DNA from: Chaenocephalus aceratus | Lineage: Eukaryota; Chordata; Actinopteri; Perciformes; Channichthyidae | NCBI GenBank assembly: GCA_023974075.1 | Contig: CM043798.1 | Span: 8,601,866 to 8,665,865, forward strand | Length of the DNA: 64,000 nucleotides | Direction: 5' to 3' | Shown here: positions 44,201 to 56,884 of the stretch, in pieces | Layout of the letters: the number at the start of each line of letters is the position of its first letter | How positions within the stretch are numbered: position 1 is the first letter of the stretch | Notes under the pieces: generated by a model | The model's input: the letters and a program-made list of their open reading frames with translations, nothing else | Database searches by the model: none | Told to the model about the DNA's origin: nothing | Made by a program: the position numbers and the translations under genes

Positions 44201-47087
44201 CTTGTCTGATTGGTCAATCCCTCCATTTTTTTTCACCAAGGGAAGCCAATTTCCGCTAGCCTCCTCTCGCAGCAGAGTGCAATCTACTGTTTCACCATAA
44301 CATCTAGAGGGGCGCTGTTTCACTCTTTGTAAAATACTCAATGAGAATGGGGGAGAGACGGGCCGGCAGCAACACACAACAAAGAATTAACTAAACTAAT
44401 CGAAGTGTTTTTATTTATTTATTAAAATTATAACTACAATCCGAAAAAACAGGGGAAGCCTGGCTTCCTTTGGCCTCCAGGAGAAAACGCCACTGTCTAT
44501 TGATCACAAAAGCACCTGCATATGAGATGTAAAATATGAGAAGATGGTAAATGTTTGCCCATGTTTCACTTTAGGGCTGAGTTTTGGTTCATCAATAGTA
44601 GTAACCTGATAGAGAAAGATCCTGAAGCTTGTATAGTCATTTCCTTACCCTAAATCACTCTACATAAATAACACTTTGGTTCTACTTTGACTGTAGAGCA
44701 GCATGTGCACAGAGGCTGCATTAAAGCCCACAGTGGGCCCTTCAGGTACAGATAGCTGTATATCATGTACAAACATCACATGAGAGTTAATCCTTGAAAG
44801 TTAAATGCTACATTTATTGTATAACTAAAAGTTCAGTAACATAAGCAACCCAGAGTAATCACTTAAAGGAACTCAAATGACTGTAACATAATACTGCTGT
44901 ACAGTCAAAACAGTGTGTTGAGGCTGTGTTAAATACACATTTGAGCCAATTTGGCCGGGTTTGGTGTCAAGATTAGTGTTGATGATTAAGTTACCAATGA
45001 AGGTACTTTTGATACTCGACTTGGAGAAAAATAAACATATTAGTAGTTAATAGTTTTTCACCTTTCGACGAAATTCGCCGTTTTGAATCCAAAATAGGTC
45101 GTGTGTGTGATTCATGTAGATCTGCAATAAAAATGTTGTTGGGGTATTGGGGGGGGTCAGAGACCCGGAGTAATCTGCAGCCGCGATGATGGTCTAGCTT
45201 CAGCAGCTACATTACCTACGGGTGCGTTCGTTAATATTAACTGTGTGGTCGGGAGTCACTGTGGCACAGACTGCACCGCTGGTGAACAGCTGTTAGAACG
45301 GGCCGTTCAGGTGTTCAGAGCAGAGCGGCAGAGCGTGATGTGAACTGAAAAGTTTTTCTGTCGCAATATTACCGTTGAGCTAGCTAACTAGCATACATTG
45401 TCACTATCTGCTAACGTTAGCTTTAGCCTTCGTTTTCTAATAGTTTTTTTCATAGGCTTTAAACAGAGGTGGTATAAGTATAGATCTTGTTCTTGAGTAA
45501 AAGTAGAAGCACTTAGATCTTGTACTTGATTAAAAGTAGAAGTACTCAGATATTGTACTAGAGTAAAAGTAGAAGTACTCAAATCTTGTACTTGAGTACA
45601 AGTACTCAGGTTTGAGTCAAAGTAGAAGTACCAGAGTGTAGGAACAATCCTGCAATCAAAATGTTCCTCAAATAAAAGTACAAAAGTATTATCATGAAAA
45701 TATAGTTAAAGTAGCGACAGTAAAAGTAGAAATACTCAGATCTTGTACTTGAGTAAAAGTAGAAGTACTCAGGTCTTGTACTTGAGTGTAGGAATACTCC
45801 GTTACAGTAAAAGTCCTGCATTCAAAATGTTCCTCAAGTAAAAGTAGAAAAGTATTCTCATCAAAATATAGTGAAAGTAGCGACAGTAAAAGTAGTCGTT
45901 GTGCAGATTGGTCCATTTCAGAATAATATATATGATATGTTTTATAATGATTGATCATGAAAGTGTTCTCAAAGCTGGTAAAGGTGCAGCTAGTCTGAAT
46001 GACTTTGTAGACTGCAGGGCAGCTGGTGGATTTACTCCAGGTGGAACTGAAGTCTGATTTAACACTTGATTAGATTTCACATCATTCATCCAGATCTGTG
46101 AAGTCACTGAAGGGATTAAATACATGTAGTGGAGTAGAAGTACACCATGTAACTCTGAACTGTAGAGGAGAAGAAGAACAAAGTAGCAAAACATTGAAAT
46201 ACTTAAATAAAGTACAACTATCTCAAAATTGTACCCAAGTATAGTACTTGAGTTTATGAACTTAGTTACTTTACACCACTGGCTATAAAGATAGAAAGAC
46301 TAAGCCTTGCAGAGGCATGACAATACATTTTCAAAATGCTCAACAGCTGCCAGAATTATAAACTGACTGCTACACATTTAAAATAAATGCTTTTATATAT
46401 TTCTATTAGATGTGACTCTTTGACGTTTCTGTTATTACTAACTGCTGCTTTAGTTGTTCTTACGGCTAACATCCTGTTGTTCCTCATTTTAAAGCCCATA
46501 TTCCTGGGGTCGGGGGGCTCGGATGCTTGTCACCTTTTTCATACCTGATGAGTTTGCATCCCTGAAATTATTTAGATTTAAATGGTTATTTGTTTTTCTA
46601 CTAATGATACTCACCTTAAGATCCAATCGCTGTACCTTTTATTGAGGATGAATACAGTGTACATTAAGACAAGAGAAACATATCAATTGAAAACATTTGA
46701 ATGATAATTTTTTTAATAAATCCTACATCATAGAGGGGGACAAATGATATAGAAATGAGAATAATACGGCTCCTATAAAGTAATTATTACACTAAAAAGA
46801 GCTTAAATATGCTATTTAGTATGTCCCTGATGGGAGAAGATGTTTGTCTTTTAAGCTTACTGTTATTAAGTAAAGTCTACAAGAGAAAAACTATAGACCT
46901 TTATTCATCTCTAGTCAATTGGTACATATTATTTATGGTTTTTTTGTATGCACTGGCCCGTGGTGCGAAAGGTTTCCCTCGGGCAAAGTGCGTTGAGTAT
47001 CCCTAAACTAACCTTTCTCCCCCCTCTGCTGTAGATCCAAAAAGAGTGGTGGTTTATGATGAGACCAAGGACGGACCTGATCAGTGA
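38268..47087 (+). CDS. nufip2: FMR1-interacting protein NUFIP2 (82-FIP)
   Basis: RNA-binding partner of FMRP, a ribonucleoprotein and stress-granule component (family knowledge). Exons 38268-38415, 40201-41898, 42981-43013 and 47035-47087 (TGA); 1,932 nt, 643 residues, all junctions in frame. Exon 1 ends QETQTKKTG as in vertebrates but lacks the mammalian His/Gln-rich N-terminus. Exon 2 shows GSGSEGGYTTPKKRKAR, SKEDSWTLFKPPPVFPVDNS, KIVPKISYASKVKENLNK, LSQVPMSA, LGDIFQNQWGLSFINDPN and CSWGFFDIKAAVTYHTK. Exon 3 gives EMEFLFSLQKQ; exon 4 gives DPKRVVVYDETKDGPDQ. The protein is mostly disordered and has no catalytic motif. The ATG at 38268 is preceded by 'cttca'. Human is about 695 residues. Confidence 0.95.
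38416..40200 (+). other. nufip2: nufip2 intron 1
   Basis: Starts gttggg (weak donor) and ends in a long pyrimidine tract tttttctttttcag. No other feature seen. Confidence 0.6.
43403..44495. mobile_element. hAT-type element with imperfect 8-bp duplication
   Basis: Ends CAGTAGCGTGG... and ...AACGCCACTG; flanks 'tctattaa' (43395-43402) and 'tctattga' (44496-44503) match at 7 of 8. Located in nufip2 intron 3. It contains an inverted-repeat module at 43846-44096 that is also present at 20.8-22.3 kb. No transposase ORF. Confidence 0.75.
43846..44096. mobile_element. Family E module nested in the hAT element
   Basis: Left 'gagagtggtgcagtgacg' and right 'cgcgtcactgcaacacta' are inverted ends. The interior 'gtagacatgtggatattatc' to 'tttttgtcgagggaa' is nearly identical to 22154-22281. 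Confidence 0.65.
45464..46281. mobile_element. hAT-type MITE with CAG(A/T)GGTG ends, copy 2
   Basis: Starts CAGAGGTGGTATAAGTA, ends AGTTACTTTACACCACTG; flanks 'gctttaaa' (45456-45463) and 'gctataaa' (46282-46289) match at 7 of 8. Its left half has an internal tandem expansion of 'gtaaaagtagaagtactcag' units and is longer than the copy at 29699. Confidence 0.85.
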
Positions 47088-47258
47088 GGTACTTGCAGTA
47101 CTTACCTTCTTCTCTTCTGGGTGCTGCGATTATCTACCTGGAGTCCTGAATCCTGTTGGACAGATAAAGTGACAACTGTGAAAACATTGATAGTTTAGCA
47201 TGACAGATTTTTCCTTGGAATCTCCGATGGAATAACAGACTTCTTTAGGGGCCTCAGA

Positions 47259-47292
<34 letters not shown>

Positions 47293-50200
47293 CTGGAGGG
47301 ACGTTAGGAGTTGATCGGTGACTCTCCAACACGATAACTGACACTTTGGAGCTGTGCTAGTTGTTTGTCTCATGGCTCTTAAAGGACGATGTTTGGGAGT
47401 TCAACAAAAGGAAGGTGTCATGGATTGCACCTCCCTAAGCCTTTTTCCTGTTGAACTGCGGCAGCCGTCAGTCTGACTTTGGGATGTCTCAGTCATTTCT
47501 TCTTCACGCATTCAAATGAGTTCATTGTAGATATGTTAGACTTTTTACATACACATCCGTGTGCAAGCTTGAATCTGCCGTGGAGGAAAAGGAGAGCACA
47601 CTTTGCAAAGAATGCCTTGAAGTTGTGGAGTTCAGATCTTTGGAAGCTCAAAGGTGAGGTCCCATCCAGGAAGAGAACCTTGTCTTAAGTCCTCAAGGCA
47701 AAATCAGAGCCCAGGAATTTAAACACTTGCTTTTTTCTTTTTCTACTTGTCTGTTTGTCTGCCCTAACGTGAATGTGTTCTCTGCCCTGCAGTCTGACCT
47801 CAGAGCACAGGTACAAGAGTGCCCTATCTGAAGGAAAGCCACGCCCCTTCATTTCATTTTTACACCAGGTCTCTGTTAAAAGCTACATATTTTCATCTTA
47901 AGGCTTCTAGTACATTTCATGCAGATTGATATGCGGTCAGGTCCTAAATTCCGACTCATTTAAATATATACCTTCTAGTATGTGAATCCTTGATTTAGGA
48001 ATGAACTGAGTGAGCAAGAGCTCCCAATGTGCTCTTTGTTCAGCGGCAAGACTCAGGATGTCCATACAGAGGTCGTTGGGGGTTTTCTTTCTATGTCAAA
48101 ACTGTTCAATTCCTATTGTCAAAGGAACATGTGTTGCATTTTACGACTGATTTTTATTTCTGTTTTTCTGACTCAGCATCTGGTCTTCTACTTCTCTGCC
48201 TCACGGCATTGTATTTCTTGCATGTTTACTGGGGGGAATGAACGCGTCAGAGGTTCATCGCCATACAAAGATAACAGTAACACAACAACAATGGCAATAC
48301 TAATCTCGGTTCCCCTCCCCAACTAGCCACTTAGTGTTCAAATGTGAAGATGAATTATATTATGTTTTACTGTTAACATTTTTGACATTTGCAAACCAGT
48401 GTGCAATAACACCGTGTGATCCAGACGCAGTGTGTGGGGGTATATGGAGCTGCGTTATCTCCACCCAAATGCTGGTGGGGTTTGTTAAAAAAAAAAAAGA
48501 AGTTGCGTTTTCAGTTTGTTGCACAAATCCTAAAGTGGGTTTTGCTAAGGAGCTCACGTTAAAAGATCTAATTAAGTCTAGGGAGCCCAAATTCGCTAAC
48601 TACTAACTGGCCAGCTGTGACATCACTCATCTCCATCTGCAGATCACGATCGCGTTATCCAACATGGCAACGGAACTGTTCAGGTTCCTGTTCTTTAGAA
48701 CAGTGGTTCCCAACCGGGGGCACGGGGACCCCTAGGGTTACGTGGGGGGTTTAGGGGGTATGTAGAAAGATTAGGGATCGCAAAAATATTTACAGACATC
48801 AAAACATCAATTTCCATAAGCCTTGTGTCCAACCCCCGAAACTATCAAAGCTCATGAAGGACAAGCACGCTCAAGTGTCTCTACAATCTCTAGGCTTAAC
48901 AGAATATGTTGAAACTGCTAGAAGTGAATCTTAACATTATTGTTTTTCATTCATTGACGTTAAGTGTTGATGTCAAGTTGAAATGCTTTTGTATTAAGCT
49001 TGAGTTATACAAGTCATTTTCATGTAAGGAGCAGTTGGGTTGAATACAATTTAAAAGTTTAACACGAGACAAAATGTAGGCGAATCATCACAGATGAGTG
49101 TAGGGGGACACGAGACACAACGGGTTGGGAACCACTGCTTTAGAAGATATGACTTGGTTAATGTGTGGATCAATAGCACTTTATGTAAACTAATTGCTTT
49201 TATTTTTTAATTACAAGAGAGATCTATATGTATTGACAAGAAATACTAGTTGAAATAATGGCTCTGGGCTGTTACTTTAAAAAAACAAACAACAGAATTA
49301 TTAAATGTAACTCAGGTAGTGTTAATAAAGCCATGACTATGTTAACTATTGTTTTTTGCCAAACGGCCCTTTGTCATGTGATGTACTCAAATTGGAAATG
49401 CTCAATTGAAGTCCTGTTATATATAGTCGTGTATGATGTGTGACAAAACACCAAATACTCTGAGGAAAACTGTCATGGCGTGCAAGGTGCTCTCGTCGTC
49501 ATTTGGGGCTCTAAAAATATTTCCTTTTTATTTCCCCCTTTAAAAAAAAAAAGAAAAAACACATTGCTCCACGCGCTGTTTTCTATGTATACTATTCTGT
49601 AATCTTGCCATTTTGATGGTTCATTTTTCTCCCATGTGTGTTCATAGTGAAGCACCTATTGATGTATTATTGCTGAGCATCAGTGGTGTTTCTATTGGTC
49701 GGCTCCATACTGGGTATGAGCTTTTAAGTCCTGATTTAGGCAGCGCTGCAGCTTGTACTCGTGCAGAGCCACTTGTCCTGACGTGTCTCATCTCAGTCAG
49801 CTATTTAAACAACTCTCTTTTTGGCTTCCATTGTACGGCATGTGATGGGAAAGTACCCTCCGAGTTATAACAGCTGTGTTGATATGAGAAAGCATGGGCA
49901 TTTTGATTTAATATCGCCCATTAGCATTTAGACTTGTGTTTTTTTTTCTGTGCTTGTGGAAATTGACATTTAATCCAGCATTAAGTTTCACAATTGAATT
50001 TCTTCTGATTGTCCATAACCCATCAGCAAAGCAACACAATCAGGTTCACATATGGTACATGCCAAATTGTTCAGGCTGAAAGCATCATCCTCCACGGGCA
50101 AGGAGGCATCTGTCGGCTCCTACATGTAAAACAGGGTGTTTAAAATGAGTAGTACGTGGTGTTACTGTAGTCTTACGACCTTTTTCTTTCAAAACTAAAA

Positions 50201-52270
50201 AAAATATATTTTGTCTTGCTCTTTGAGAGGATGGTCCTTTCCAGGGAAATCAGAGAATCTCCCATCCTCCCACCCCAAGGATGGTCTTTTGAAGCACTTA
50301 ATACAGCAACAAGGCTATGTTGAATATGCATTTATTAAGATGAAGCTATTATTTAGCATTGTAGCCTGCAAACCAAAAACAGGTTCTTGAAGCCAAGTAC
50401 ATGGTTAATCAGTGATGGGGGGGCGGGGGGGGGGACGAGTGACTGTTGAGAAAATAAAGCCTGATCATGTGGAGTCTCTATCTCCGTCCCCTCAGGATGT
50501 GCAATCACCTCAAGGACTGAGGCAGGCTTCCAGGCTGAGTGACGAGCTCGGCCTCGTTGTATTTGTGGGTGTGTGCATAGCGAGTTCTTCCTATTATATG
50601 CAAGTTCCTCATATATTTCAATCCCCCCCTCCCCCTTTTTTGTTTCATGTTCAGGTGCCTGTGTGAAAACATATATACTTTTACAGCAATTTTGATTGTT
50701 TAAAATCTGCTTCCAGCATATATCCGTGCCATTTTTTTTGTTTCTTCATTCTTTTGTAACATTTGCAATGCTGTTTTAAGTTTTCTTACAGCTAATCCTA
50801 TACTTTCTTCTTTCAAGCGATATGGACGCAGCTGAAAGCAATGAGAATTGTATGTGTTTAGAAATGTGTAAGCCAAAATCAGTTTGAATGGGACGGACGA
50901 CGAGCTCTCGCTGGCCTATACTCATGCCGGTGCATTTGTCGAGTTCCTGTCTGAAGTAGCACATCATTGATTTCAACTGATTTAACAAATTTATGTTTTA
51001 ACGTGTTTTTAAAAAAGGTTTTATTTTTGAGTTAGAACCTAATTTATCCATAGATGCACAAGTAGGATGAGACTAAAAGGAATAAATGATACAGAAAATC
51101 AAGATGTCTCATTTTTGTGTGAGTTTTAGATGATTACGTTACTGATAAAGACTGACCTATGTTATCCCCCAACAAACCGTTAATGTTAATATATTTGAAC
51201 TCTTCCAGCAGATTTTCTACAAATGACTTTAACTCTTCAGATAGTTGAGATGGAGTGATGAGACTCACTGCATCCCAGAGTTCCTCTTAATATATTTTGT
51301 ATTTGTAGTGATCATGTTGTGAGGTATTAAAGTGCGGTTCAACAACTCTGAAATCTGCTTTCGCCAAAGGTACACTACTCAGATATTCAGCTAGTGAAGG
51401 GCAAGCGCACAGACTGGGGACGCGTGTTGATGATGTCATAACAGGCTGGAGTTTATAGTGAAGAACAGAAGTCACTACTGTAACAGCTGAATGTCACTTT
51501 GACGGTGTGTGAGAGCAAAAGATAAAACAAATACCAGAAGTGCTGCTTCTTCTTCTTCATCCAGTAATCAATCGTCTGTAATGGGAAATGCTGGACTTTG
51601 GTGTTTGTGCTCTACTTAAAAACGGTCCCATCTTTAAACTGCCTTTTTGTGGAAATGTTTTCATTGAGGGGGCAAGACACCTGAGAGGTAGTGTTTTTGA
51701 GTTCACACATGAATAATAATAATTAAAAAAAAGGGCAACATGTGTCTACAAGGTTTAGTCATGAAAAGAGGCGATGTCATCTTTTGTTCCGTTTCTGTGT
51801 CATCTCAAATGGCTGTTGTGCGTGTGGATTTCTTTTTGGTCTGCTCCTCCTTCTTTTCACTTTGACATCTCTTGCCCCCCTAAAAGATGAGGCAACAGCA
51901 TTTTTCTTTCTCAAATGTCTTACAGGTCGACATTTTACGTTTTTTAAGTGAGCAGTCTGTTTATTTTTTTGTTTGGAATTTAACAGAAGTGTCACATTAC
52001 AATGTTTTTAGTTTTTTTTTAAGCATGATAATAACCCTCAAATTCCAAACAATGTAATAGTCAATATACAAAAAAAAAACTTCCAGTGTTCACAATTTTA
52101 GTTTCCATTAAAATGTCAAATTTTCATGAAGAATAGTGTGTTTTGTGTTTTGTGTGTGGTGTTCTGCTTCTCTTACACTTCTGTTCACATCTGTCAGTCA
52201 GTTGATCAGCCTGTTAACAGGAAGAGTCGGCTTCATCATGTGAGCACTTAAAACACCTTAAATAAACTGA
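47088..52270 (+). other. nufip2: Probable long nufip2 3' UTR and flank
   Basis: No coding exon recognised after the TGA at 47085-47087. Candidate AATAAA signals at 49323-49328, 51081-51086 and 52261-52266. Mammalian nufip2 has a very long 3' UTR, so 4-5 kb would fit. A (CA)n run lies at ~47262-47288 and a G-rich stretch at ~50417-50434. Confidence 0.5.
48701..49137. mobile_element. hAT MITE with perfect 8-bp target duplication
   Basis: 437-bp element with 15-base perfect inverted ends CAGTGGTTCCCAACC / GGTTGGGAACCACTG and perfect flanking octamers 'ctttagaa' (48693-48700 and 49138-49145). Non-autonomous. Likely inside the nufip2 3' UTR. Confidence 0.93.
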
Positions 52271-53494
52271 ATCTCTTCAAAACAACACTTTAGGATGAGG
52301 CAGTATAAATTTGTATTGCAATATAATATATAAACTTTCCTATGATATTTAATAATGTACAAATACTGTTAGACTACTGGAGTATTTATTGTGTGCTACT
52401 TTATACTACTCCAATATATTTACTTTACTCCACTACATGTACAAGTTACTTTTCCTTTAATGATTTGAACAAAACATGAACACCTTTCAAATTATGATTA
52501 TGACAAGTTTAAGTTGAACACGTTTTTTTTCATAAAAATAGTTTAGCGCCTTTTACTTTATATATTTTAAGATATAGTTCAAGTGAATTTAAATAGGTTC
52601 ATATGAATTCAAATCAGTCTGAGATCACCAGCTGTGTGTTTCTGCTGGGACCCAATTAGAGCATGTCTTTATGAGATAGGTGTACACTTATACTAGCTAC
52701 AAAAGTAATATGCCACATACACATTGTTACATCAGTATCAATATTAATATATTCATTTAACACAACGAAACTGACCATTATTCTAATAAAATATATAGTT
52801 TTACGGCTAGATTGTTTCTTAAAAATCTCCTTTATTTTCTATTAAGTACGATTTTAAATACAGGAATTTAACTTAATTAAAATGAATTGTATTATCACTT
52901 TTATTTATATAGGGTCTATCCCTACAGCCAAAGCTCAGTGACAAGCTCCAATCAGAATTAGCCATCTGGTTTTTATTAGATTAAAATCATTTTTTGCAAC
53001 TCATTCAAAAAATGATTGTAAAATGTAAGAAATATTTTTGGTTACCAACACCAACAACAACTGGGGAGTTTCTTTGGATGTGCAGACATCTGTTTCTTAG
53101 AAGTCCTCTCTGCTTTGACAGCATATTAGGAAATGCTCTGCCACACGCACGCACGCACGCACACACACACACATTGTTCAGACAGGCTGCTGGAGCTTTT
53201 CTGGAAACCATGCGATCATGATCAATGAGCCTGATGAAAAGGCCTCAGAGAGATAATTGTTGTTCACAGACGCCCCCTTGTGGAAGATCTGTCGCATTGC
53301 AGGAGTCAATACAAAACTGCAGAGGCTGGTTTAACCACCTTCTTTTGATTCAAGTAAATGATGTACAACTCAACTGAAATTGAAACTGTTTTTGCAAAAG
53401 CTGAACGTCTTTATTCAAGTCTTGTTCAACCGTTTAAAGCTGATTTTCTGTAGTATTCATGTATAAATGAGTTAATTACATTTTAAATTCAACC
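52271..53494 (+). other. Intergenic DNA
   Basis: AT-rich, no gene seen. A short (CA/CG)n run lies at ~53142-53172. Text at 52370-52450 ('tttactccactacatgtaca') resembles an interior piece of the CAGTGGTG MITE family. Confidence 0.5.
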
Positions 53495-54590
53495 TTAAAG
53501 GTAGGGTAGGTAAGAATGGAGAAACCAGCTCGAGTGCGCTAGAATTTGAAAATACACAACCGAAAAAAAAATCGACCCCTTCCTTCAGACCTCCTTGAGC
53601 CCCTCCTCCAACACACACGAACGCGCACATGACCAATGAGGGCACGAGATAAGTTTGTGCACGAGATGGAAGGCTGACAGGCAGGTAGGCCATCCAGTTA
53701 TCTGCCGCTTCGTGATTGGTCAACGCCCGTCAGCGCAATATGTCCCAACCGGTTCCAACACATCAGACGTTAGCACACACTCAGAGCTCACAGTTCCTCA
53801 TATCTGTTCAGAAACTGGATAAAAGTTAAACATACAAACCACAGACTGTCTATGTCATGGCGAATACAGTCGCTGCTTTATTTATGTCTGTATGACGTTG
53901 TTGTGAACTTGTGAGTGTGGACGGAGCAGCTACAGGTTAGTTTAGCCTGATGGATCCGATTCCATTCAGAAAACACGCATTTTAAAAGCTTTTCGCCTGC
54001 CGTCTTGTCTGCAGACTTGTCAAAGCGTTAATTCATGGTTTTTACTAACCGTTATCAGTATGTAGTTGCTTCGGCATCACTTTGAAACGTGTATTACAAT
54101 TAAATCACGGTCAAATATGTTCATTTTGTTGTAGTTGGTATCTCCCATATAATTTACATGGAGATACGCCCCGCCCCCTCTCCAGCGCGTCTTGTTTGAA
54201 TGACAGGAGGCAAAACACTGACAGCCGCGGTGAAACTCGAGCGATTAGAGCGATGCCAATATGGGTGGTCTACTATAGTATTTACATGGAGATAAGCCCC
54301 TTAAAAACCATGAATTAATAAGCATTACTTCTGTGTTTACTCCTGTCATTCAAACAAGATGCTGGAGAGGGGGCATAAGGCTAAACTAACCGTGTAGCTG
54401 CTCCGTCCACACTCACAACAACGTCATACAGACATAAATAAAGCAGCGACTGTATTCGCCATGACATAGACAGTCTGTGGTTTGTATATGTTTAACTTTT
54501 GTCCAGTTTCTGAACAGATATGAGGAGCTGTGAGCTCTGAGTGTGTGCTAACAGCTAACGGCTGATGTGTTGGGCCAATCACGAAGCGTC
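53495..54590. mobile_element. Fold-back element with ~200-bp inverted arms
   Basis: Begins TTAA-AGGTAGGGTAGGTAAG, a common fish repeat start; no matching right end is visible. Outer arms 53707-53948 and 54378-54588 are inverted copies, e.g. 'catgacatagacagtctgtg' on the right is the complement of 'cacagactgtctatgtcatg' on the left. An inner pair is 'ttaattcatggttttta' (54029) and 'taaaaaccatgaattaa' (54302), and 'cttgtttgaatgacagga' (54191) pairs with the region at 54342. No coding capacity. Confidence 0.82.
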
Positions 54591-54698
54591 ATTTCTTGAC
54601 TGGCAGCAAAAACAACCAATCACAGCAGTGCTTCTCTGGCTGGCTCTGTCCAATCACAAACAAGAAGTGTTCTCCCTAAGGAATACCCTTTCCGTCCA

Positions 54699-55032
54699 AT
54701 GTGAAATGCTGCAGCGTTTTGTGAAATGCTGTGGTGTTTGTGAAATGCTGTGTGTTTTGTGAAATGCTGTGTGTTTTGTGAAATGCTGCGTGTGTTTTCT
54801 GAAATGCTGTGGTGTTTTGTGAAATGCTGTGGTGTTTTGTGAAATGCTGCGGTGTTTTGTGAATGCTGGTGTTTTGTGAAATGCTGTGTGTTTTGTGAAA
54901 TGTTGTGTTTTGTGAAATGCTGCGGTGTTTTCTTGAAATGCTGTGTGTTTTCTGAAATGCTGTGGTGTTTTGTGAAATGCTGCGGTGTTTTGTGAAATGC
55001 TGCGGTGTTTTGTGAAATGCTGTGGTGTCTTG
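54699..55032 (+). repeat. Minisatellite, ~21-bp unit GTGAAATGCTG(C/T)GGTGTTTT
   Basis: About 16 tandem units with small length changes (18-22 bases) and no unique spacers. Both-strand open frames here are repeats of HFTKHRSISQN type and are not genes. Confidence 0.93.
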
Positions 55033-55145
55033 CACTTCAGGGCCACCGTATTACCAGATTTTTACCAGAGATGAGGAGGATACTTAGATCGTCTGCTAAA
55101 GTAAAAGTAATACCACAGTGTGGAAATGTAGGTATCAACATATAT

Positions 55146-55380
55146 TTAAAGGGACCCTATTCTGCTCAATTTCAGGTTCATATTTGTATTTTGCTTTAAT
55201 TTTCAAAAAGCTCTTTACTTTTCTCATACTGCCTGTGCTGCTGCACCTCTTTTCACCCTCTGTCTGAAACCAGAGCCCAGTCTGCTCTGATTGGTTAGCC
55301 TTTTCAGACCATTTACATGCACCAAAACCTAGAACACACTACAGGAAAGGGACAACCCCAAAAAGCACGGGCCCTTTTAG
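55146..55380. mobile_element. Short family A MITE
   Basis: Begins TTAAAGGGACCCTATTCTG and ends 'agcacgggcccttttag'; interior shares 'cacctcttttcaccctctgt' and 'ccagagcccagtctgctctg' with the copies at 19.8, 23.6 and 56.5 kb. The right TTAA is mutated. Confidence 0.78.
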
Positions 55381-56453
55381 TACCAAATACAAGTACAAGG
55401 TTTAAGTACTCATGCACAACTGTAGTGCAAGTATGAAAGAACAGTAAATGGAAATACTCAAGGAGAGTACAAATACCTTACTGACTTGTTTCTAAAATGT
55501 TTTCTACCTGTGTAAATATTAGAGTGCTTGATTACTGGGACTGTGTGAGCTGTTGACACTGCAGGTGGCGTATTTTCACCACAAACACACACATGTTTTT
55601 TCCCACTCTTTCCATGGAATTGAACCGGTGTTTACCGCCACCCCTCGATCTTACCTTGATTACTGTGCTCTTCTCGGGGCCTCATGGGGCTTGATCAGTG
55701 CACCGGTGCGCAGAGATTGTCAAAAGTGCTGGAAGGTCACGAAAAGGTTTGATTTTGGCTGAGGCGTTCCTGGACTTCTGCTCAGTCCACTACTGCTGGA
55801 AGAAAGAGCACAGAAAGAAAAAGCAAAAGGTGACAAGCAAAAGAAAAAAAACAGAGAACACACTTCTGCTAATCAGGTCAGGTCCTCTCCATCACCGTTA
55901 TCAAAGGGTTTTGATCGATTTTAACATTCAATACATCATGTATTTGGCTCTGACTGATCTATTTAAATACAAGCAACGAACAATTCTGTTTTCACTTATG
56001 TGATGATGATTATGATGAAAGGATACTCTGACAACCCTCAAAAGGTTGCTCATTCTCAATGTCTCAATATTTGTCTGTGAGTGTGTCACCATGGCAACAT
56101 GTGCTGCTGGAGACACAGGGCAGGAAGTGAGGGCCATTTGCTCCAAAATTACTTTTGATACTTTATTTATTCAATGTTTGATTAAGAATCACCTCTGTGA
56201 GTGTTATATGATTACATTGTTAGATGCATATCAACGACTAAGCATCTTACTGTTGGCGCTGCTGAGGTGGATTTTAGTTCTTAATACTTTATTTGGTAGG
56301 CCTCCTTGAAAGTGAATTCTTTCATTTAAGAGCTTTTGACCACTGGTTATGTTTCCATCATGGAGAAAACTGAATCAACTTGATCCGTAAACAATATTAA
56401 AACAAACAAAAACAAAAAAACTTAGGCCTGATGATGAAAGCAACATTTTATAC
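55381..56453 (+). other. Intergenic DNA, nothing recognised
   Basis: Several 60-100 residue frames lack family motifs or codon-bias support. Some 'gtacttgagtaaa'-like text around 55380-55480 again resembles the CAGTGGTG MITE. Confidence 0.5.
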
Positions 56454-56884
56454 TTAAAGGAGCCCTGTTATACTTTTGGGGTTTGGTTTGTGTGCATGTA
56501 AATGGTTCTGCAAGGCTGAGTCCCAAAGTTCACTCAAGAGGGAGTTTCTCTCCCACACTCCCCGCCTGGAACACCTCCATTAGACTCCTTTGTTTACTTC
56601 CATAACATAGTGACATCACTATGTAACACACACTTGTATTGGGTCCAACACATTGTCCAACACATTTTGGACGGTTTAACCTAATCACAACAGAGCTGGT
56701 CAGCTAACCAATCAGAGCAGACTGGGCTCTGGTTTCAGACAGAGGGTGAATGAAAAGAGGTGCTGCAGCACAGGCAGGTATGAGAAAATAAAGAGCCTAT
56801 TTGAATATTTAGAGCATGGAGACATGTCACAGTAGAGAGGCATACAATACTAATATGAACATGAGCATAATAGGACACCTTTAA
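56454..56884 (-). mobile_element. Family A MITE, inverted orientation
   Basis: Ends TTAA-AGGAGCCCTGTTATAC and GCATAATAGGACACCT-TTAA. The interior is the reverse complement of the family A body, e.g. 'cagagcagactgggctctgg' and 'gtgctgcagcacaggcag'. TTAA flanks intact. Confidence 0.83.

Noticed and set aside
54654..55046. Minus-strand repeat protein frames (HFTKHRSISQN type); array considered as CRISPR
   Set aside because: Units are directly adjacent with no unique spacers, in a vertebrate genome. It is a minisatellite.
55553..56003. Overlapping frames with Lys-rich stretch
   Set aside because: No domain, the codon pattern is A-rich random sequence, and no exon partners were found.
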